Of a stretch of DNA of 64,000 nt, positions 60,221-64,000 are shown one piece after another. Every line of letters begins with the position of its first letter. Position 1 is the first letter of the stretch. The notes beneath the pieces are model-generated. The model was not told the origin of the DNA. It made no database searches and saw only the letters and a list, made by a program, of their open reading frames with translations. The DNA is from Hygrophila difformis. Lineage: Eukaryota > Streptophyta > Magnoliopsida > Lamiales > Acanthaceae. Location of the stretch: contig JAOANR010000005.1 of assembly GCA_030278955.1 (NCBI GenBank), forward strand, positions 37,265,105 through 37,329,104, given 5' to 3'. The position numbers were made by a program, and so were the translations under genes.

Positions 60221-60515
60221 ATAATTATAAAAAAATAATAAAAAATTATGATAATTATAGTTATTTAAGAATCAATTACGTACAAATTAAATAAATAAAA
60301 ATTAATTTAATTAAATATAAGTTTATGCCGAGTGTTTTTTTCAAAAGAAAATTCTACTTAACAAAATATAAAATCGAAATGGTATATATGTATTACATTA
60401 ATTTTTTATCTTGTAAGATTTGAAAATTAAAATAATTAAAATATGAAGAATACAAATCAATTATTTCAATAATGACATAAACACATAGCCAAAGTGTTTA
60501 TGACAATCAAAGAAA

Positions 60516-60516
<1 letters not shown>

Positions 60517-60592
<76 letters not shown>

Positions 60593-60593
60593 C
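60517..60593. repeat. (ATT)n microsatellite
   Basis: About 25 uninterrupted ATT units. Confidence 0.95.
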
Positions 60594-60839
60594 TTTAATA
60601 AATAATAATATGGTGGACATGATAGAGGTATCTTTTTATTCACTCCATAATTTGCACGCATATTATTTCTTGTCGATACAAGTGCAGAGTATTCACTTAT
60701 TAGAAAAGGAAATGATCGAGGAATTGAGTGGATTGTCCACTCACTTATTTCTTTTTTATTTATATATATCTATAATAAAAATAATTATTAATTATATGAC
60801 AATCACATCTTTAAATATCTTTACCCAATTGAGACGGGC

Positions 60840-63100
60840 CTAAATGAGTTCATTTAGGTACCATTTTTTTCTATGTAGCCGAAGCCAGAAAAATTTAGGT
60901 GCCAATTTGAAACTTTTGACGAGCTTCGCCAACACGAGTAATTTTCTGAAAATTCCTTTACTGGTTTATTGCTTAAGGAGGAAACTGTGATTTCAAATGG
61001 TGCCTCAAGAGTCCCCGGTGACGGCCATGAAACTTTTGCACCCAAGCCAAGTTTCATTTTGCTACTGGGGGGTTGAAGAACCGTCTAAATACAATTTCCA
61101 AGTTCGGATTTATTAAATGAAAAGAGTTATGATTGGGGGAAGGGGTTTAAGAATATATTAAGATTTCCCTTTTTATTACTCCTGTGGGGGTTCAAATGGC
61201 GCTGTGGTCCTCCCAGCCATGAAACTTTTGACAAATATCACGGTGCAACAGGGATGGACCTTCAGTCTGTCACCCTGAAAGTCCCTGATATCTGCATCAT
61301 GATGCTTCTCTAAATTTCATGTCAAAGAGATACCTGCCATGAAATTCTTGAACATCTTCCCACGGTAAGAGTATTTGTCCAAAATGTTGTTTTTACTTAC
61401 TCGTGTCACGAAACTGTGCTCCCGAAAGCGCACGGGTCAAAAATTGCAGTAATTTATAGTAAGTACCGGATCGTTCACTGGAGGATGTGCGATGGAAGCA
61501 GGGCCCACGTCGTTTACTAAGATTTTCCACTCGGTTACTCGTTTCAAGTTTTGCAAGGGTTTCTAACAACTACTCGACATAAATTAAACCAGATCATGAA
61601 AGCAGTAAAATTTATTCTACAAAGCATGGTAAACTAGATCGAGGAAAGCAATTAAATCTATACTACGAAAGCAATCTAAAATTACGCTACACTATCTAGA
61701 AAGCAGATTTAAATATGACAGAAGGGACAGGGAGGAAATAATAAAGATTGGACAAGATTCAGATGAAACACAATTAAACTTCCATTTTTAATACACAGAT
61801 CTTAGCTTGGGATAATCCTCTAGTTAGCTAACTCTCATGCTTTCTACACCATGTTCCCTTTAACAGACAGGTACTTATGGTGAGAATTTACATGCTCTTA
61901 AGACAACAATTTCTAAGATACCACAGACTTATAACTCCCTCCACAGGCCTTGTGAAGTTACATTACATATCTGTGGTGGACAAGCAACACCTAACATATC
62001 ATTAGTTGACATGCCAAGTACTCCTATCATTCCCCCATGTCACACCCAAAGTTTCAAATCAAGCCCCAAACCATTCCATAACTCTCAAACCTTTTAACAG
62101 ATGGACAGCCCCTAATTCTTCCGAGTGACCTCTATGAAAGCATTTAAAGGAAAGCAGTAAAGAAAGCTGTAAAGAAAGCATTTAAATCTATCACTCGGAA
62201 TCGTTAAAAACGTCTCTTTCCGTTAGTACAAAAGAGCCCCTGGTCTTGGTGACCAGATGCAGATCAAGAACCTCCCAGACATCGATAAGCCACAGGGCTT
62301 ACAACATCTGGGTAGTTATGAGATACAAACTAAATGAAATAGATCCATAAATGAACCTATTCCGGATGTACTCACTCAAGACTCAATTCTAGACATTGGC
62401 AGAAGAAGATAGTAGTCGAAGGAATACTCAACCTTACCTTATAAATTCACCAAGGCCTATATGTTGTTCCTCTAGTATTATTTATCACATCTCGTCTACA
62501 CCCAAGTGGATATTGACTTAATGCGATATCTAATATCAGATTTCCAACACATAGCAATTTCGAGAGCAATTGATATTTGAAAATCATTCCCTAGACAGGT
62601 ACTAAACTCTCAATTAAAACACAGATCCTTTCAGTCTAGATGAGACCTAATCGCTGACTCTGCTTCTAAGCTCTCAAAATCAATCCCCAGTGGAAGATGA
62701 ATTAGTCATAACTGTCGAATTTATCCCTTACTCGGATCCGGATTTTATAAAGGAATTTTTGTTGGAAATTTACTATGCAGCATCTGATTTAAATCAAGAC
62801 TTCTATGTCCAAGGGGAAGGATCCCCAAAATAGCAATAAGACCAGAACATCTACATAATAGTATCATGCATACAAGTATATAAAAAGGAAAATAAAATAC
62901 CCCAAAATATATGGTGGGGTTAGACAGAATGCGATACACAAAGATGGATTAGCCTGAGATGAGAAGAAATTGGCTAAAAAGAGTGCCAGAGATAGTTGGG
63001 GTTTTCCGGCTGCAAACATCTGCTGTCCGGTTCCCAATTTTCCCAGATGATTGGTTTTAGGCAGAAAGAATCCCAAACAACGGTGACCGCCGTCATTTAG
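60840..63100. other. Intergenic repeat-like DNA, no gene seen
   Basis: No frame with plausible coding content. CATGAAACTTTTG-like words recur (about 60909, 61028, 61218, 61339), then GAAAGCA words recur between 61590 and 62190. The moderately GC-rich stretch with CCCGAAAGCGCACGGGTCAA and GTACCGGATCG resembles sequence often seen in large plant repeats, but I see no long terminal repeat, primer-binding site or polymerase domain. Confidence 0.4.
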
Positions 63101-63157
63101 TTTTCTTTTGTCTGTGAGTGGAAGAAAAACCCACATATTTCTTGCTGTAATATTTCT

Positions 63158-63183
63158 CAACTGATGTTGGTCGACATCAGTTG
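63158..63183. repeat. Perfect hairpin, 10-bp stem
   Basis: CAACTGATGT, six bases containing GTCG, then ACATCAGTTG. Confidence 0.85.
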
Positions 63184-63640
63184 ATACTATTGCAACTTGA
63201 ATTCAGGCTTGAAATTAAGAAAAAGAAAAGTAAAACTGTATCTGGTTAGGAATTGGTTGAGTGACTAATCGAAACTCTTAGTGAAGAGAACGCTCGCCGA
63301 AGCTTCCACCAACCACTAACCAGATCATGCAAAATAACAGATAATGATTGACACACAGAAGACGGGTTAGTCGATATCCCTGTGAAGGGACCTTTCACCA
63401 ACATTAATCTGTAGTGTTTCTCATTATCCGTTCATACACACAATGAAGGAGAAAACATGAGAGTAAGAAAATATTTTTGGCAGTGTGTGGGTGTTAAGCA
63501 CACAATAAGTAGACACTAGTAGGTTGAAATGTGTAATGGATAGAAATCAGATGAACTGGGCCGAGGCCCAATACACCCATGCAACTTACACAAATCACGA
63601 AAGAAAATATTTTTGGAGTTTTCAAAATAGAAGGGATAGC

Positions 63641-64000
63641 TCAATTCGAATTATTGGGATAATTCGAATTGAGAATGTATGAAGAATGAAGTATAATCTT
63701 ACCCAATTAATCCTTGCAAGGGAATGAGATATCATCTAATTCGAATTGTTGAGCAATTCGAATTAATTCGAATTAGACAACTCGAATTGATGAAGTCCTT
63801 TCATTGCTCAAAATTGACTAAGGCATATACCTCAAAGGGTGAATTCGAATTGTTCAGCAATTCGAATTAATTCGAATTGCAACAATTCGAATTGGTAAGA
63901 GATGGAAAATAAACTAAGGCATGAAGGGATGACAATGGATACAATGTGGTTTTCAAGCCAATTCGAATTGTTGAGCAATTCGAATTAATTCGAATTGAAT
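63641..64000. repeat. TTCGAA hairpin cluster
   Basis: About a dozen AATTCGAATT palindromes. 63641-63674 is a perfect 15-bp stem (CTCAATTCGAATTAT) with a 4-base loop. A unit of about 38 bp (AATTCGAATTG, TTGAG or TTCAG, CAATTCGAATT, AATTCGAATTG) then occurs near 63737, 63842 and 63960, the last running into the window edge. Confidence 0.85.

Larger units (their letters stand above)
57012..60230 (-). mobile_element. Helitron-like region, 3' end defined, 5' end unknown
   Basis: Minus strand at 57012 ends CCCGCGG-GTT-CCGCGGG (perfect 7-bp stem), TGGGCTGA, CTAG, then T: a textbook Helitron 3' end. Related subterminal pieces without CTAG recur at about 57551, 57729 and 58128 (in reverse ACATCCCGCTGGTACC, ACATCTACTCCCATCGC, ACATCCACGCGCATCGC), each with a different imperfect hairpin. 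Beyond them lie tandem repeats to about 60230. No coding. The 5' terminus was not found, so the right edge is only the end of the repeats. Confidence 0.55.

Noticed and set aside
60767..60800. Second Helitron 5' end on the plus strand (TCTATAATAAAAATAATT)
   Set aside because: Only an AT-rich match to the 5' consensus; no 3' hairpin-CTAG found downstream in the window.
60840..63100. LTR retrotransposon
   Set aside because: No paired long repeats, primer-binding site, polypurine tract or gag/pol domains were visible within the window.

Overview
This window is nuclear DNA from a flowering plant, most likely a eudicot. Genes are intron-rich with GT..AG introns, intergenic DNA is AT-rich, and the proteins are plant-type (a P-class PPR protein, plant EAF1, B3-like proteins). 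Plant transposons fill the gaps: tRNA-derived SINEs, Stowaway-like MITEs, MULE, CACTA and Helitron elements. The genus cannot be fixed from the sequence alone.

Layout. 1-905: last exons of a PIG-S gene (GPI transamidase subunit), plus strand. 2.3-3.5 kb: MULE-like repeat. 4.0-6.5 kb: intronless-CDS PPR gene with an intron in its leader. 7.1-7.7 kb: decayed TIM10 copy. 10.25-10.8 kb: duplicated, truncated copy of the PPR leader. 11-15.2 kb: nested MITEs, SINEs and a 2.26-kb MULE with 9-bp target duplications. About 15.3-36.3 kb: one large gene for EAF1, the scaffold of the NuA4 histone acetyltransferase complex, 21 coding exons, with a lost canonical start and a 1-base frameshift near the C terminus. 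36.6-39.4 kb: SINEs and MITEs. 39.6-42.1 kb, minus strand: a protein with two B3-like domains. 42.6-48.2 kb: SINE, probable Helitron, foldback element with a nested MITE, a repeat array and a 917-bp CACTA element. 48.38-53.95 kb: a well-bounded Helitron carrying exon-intron fragments of host genes, one of them SWD2/WDR82-like. 54.3-55.9 kb, plus strand: a one-domain relative of the 39.6-kb B3 gene. 57-60.2 kb: Helitron-type 3' ends and degenerate tandem repeats. 60.8-63.1 kb: no gene seen. 63.1-64 kb: hairpin-rich AT sequence built on TTCGAA.

No shared pathway or operon-like logic connects the genes. The two B3 genes are clearly related: each B3 domain follows an acidic, amphipathic helix and a PALKMSPxxWRR-type motif whose last Arg codon is split by an intron at the same phase. 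The transposons give relative ages by nesting: MULE inside MITE, SINE inside MITE terminus, MITE inside MITE, and MITE inside one arm of a foldback.
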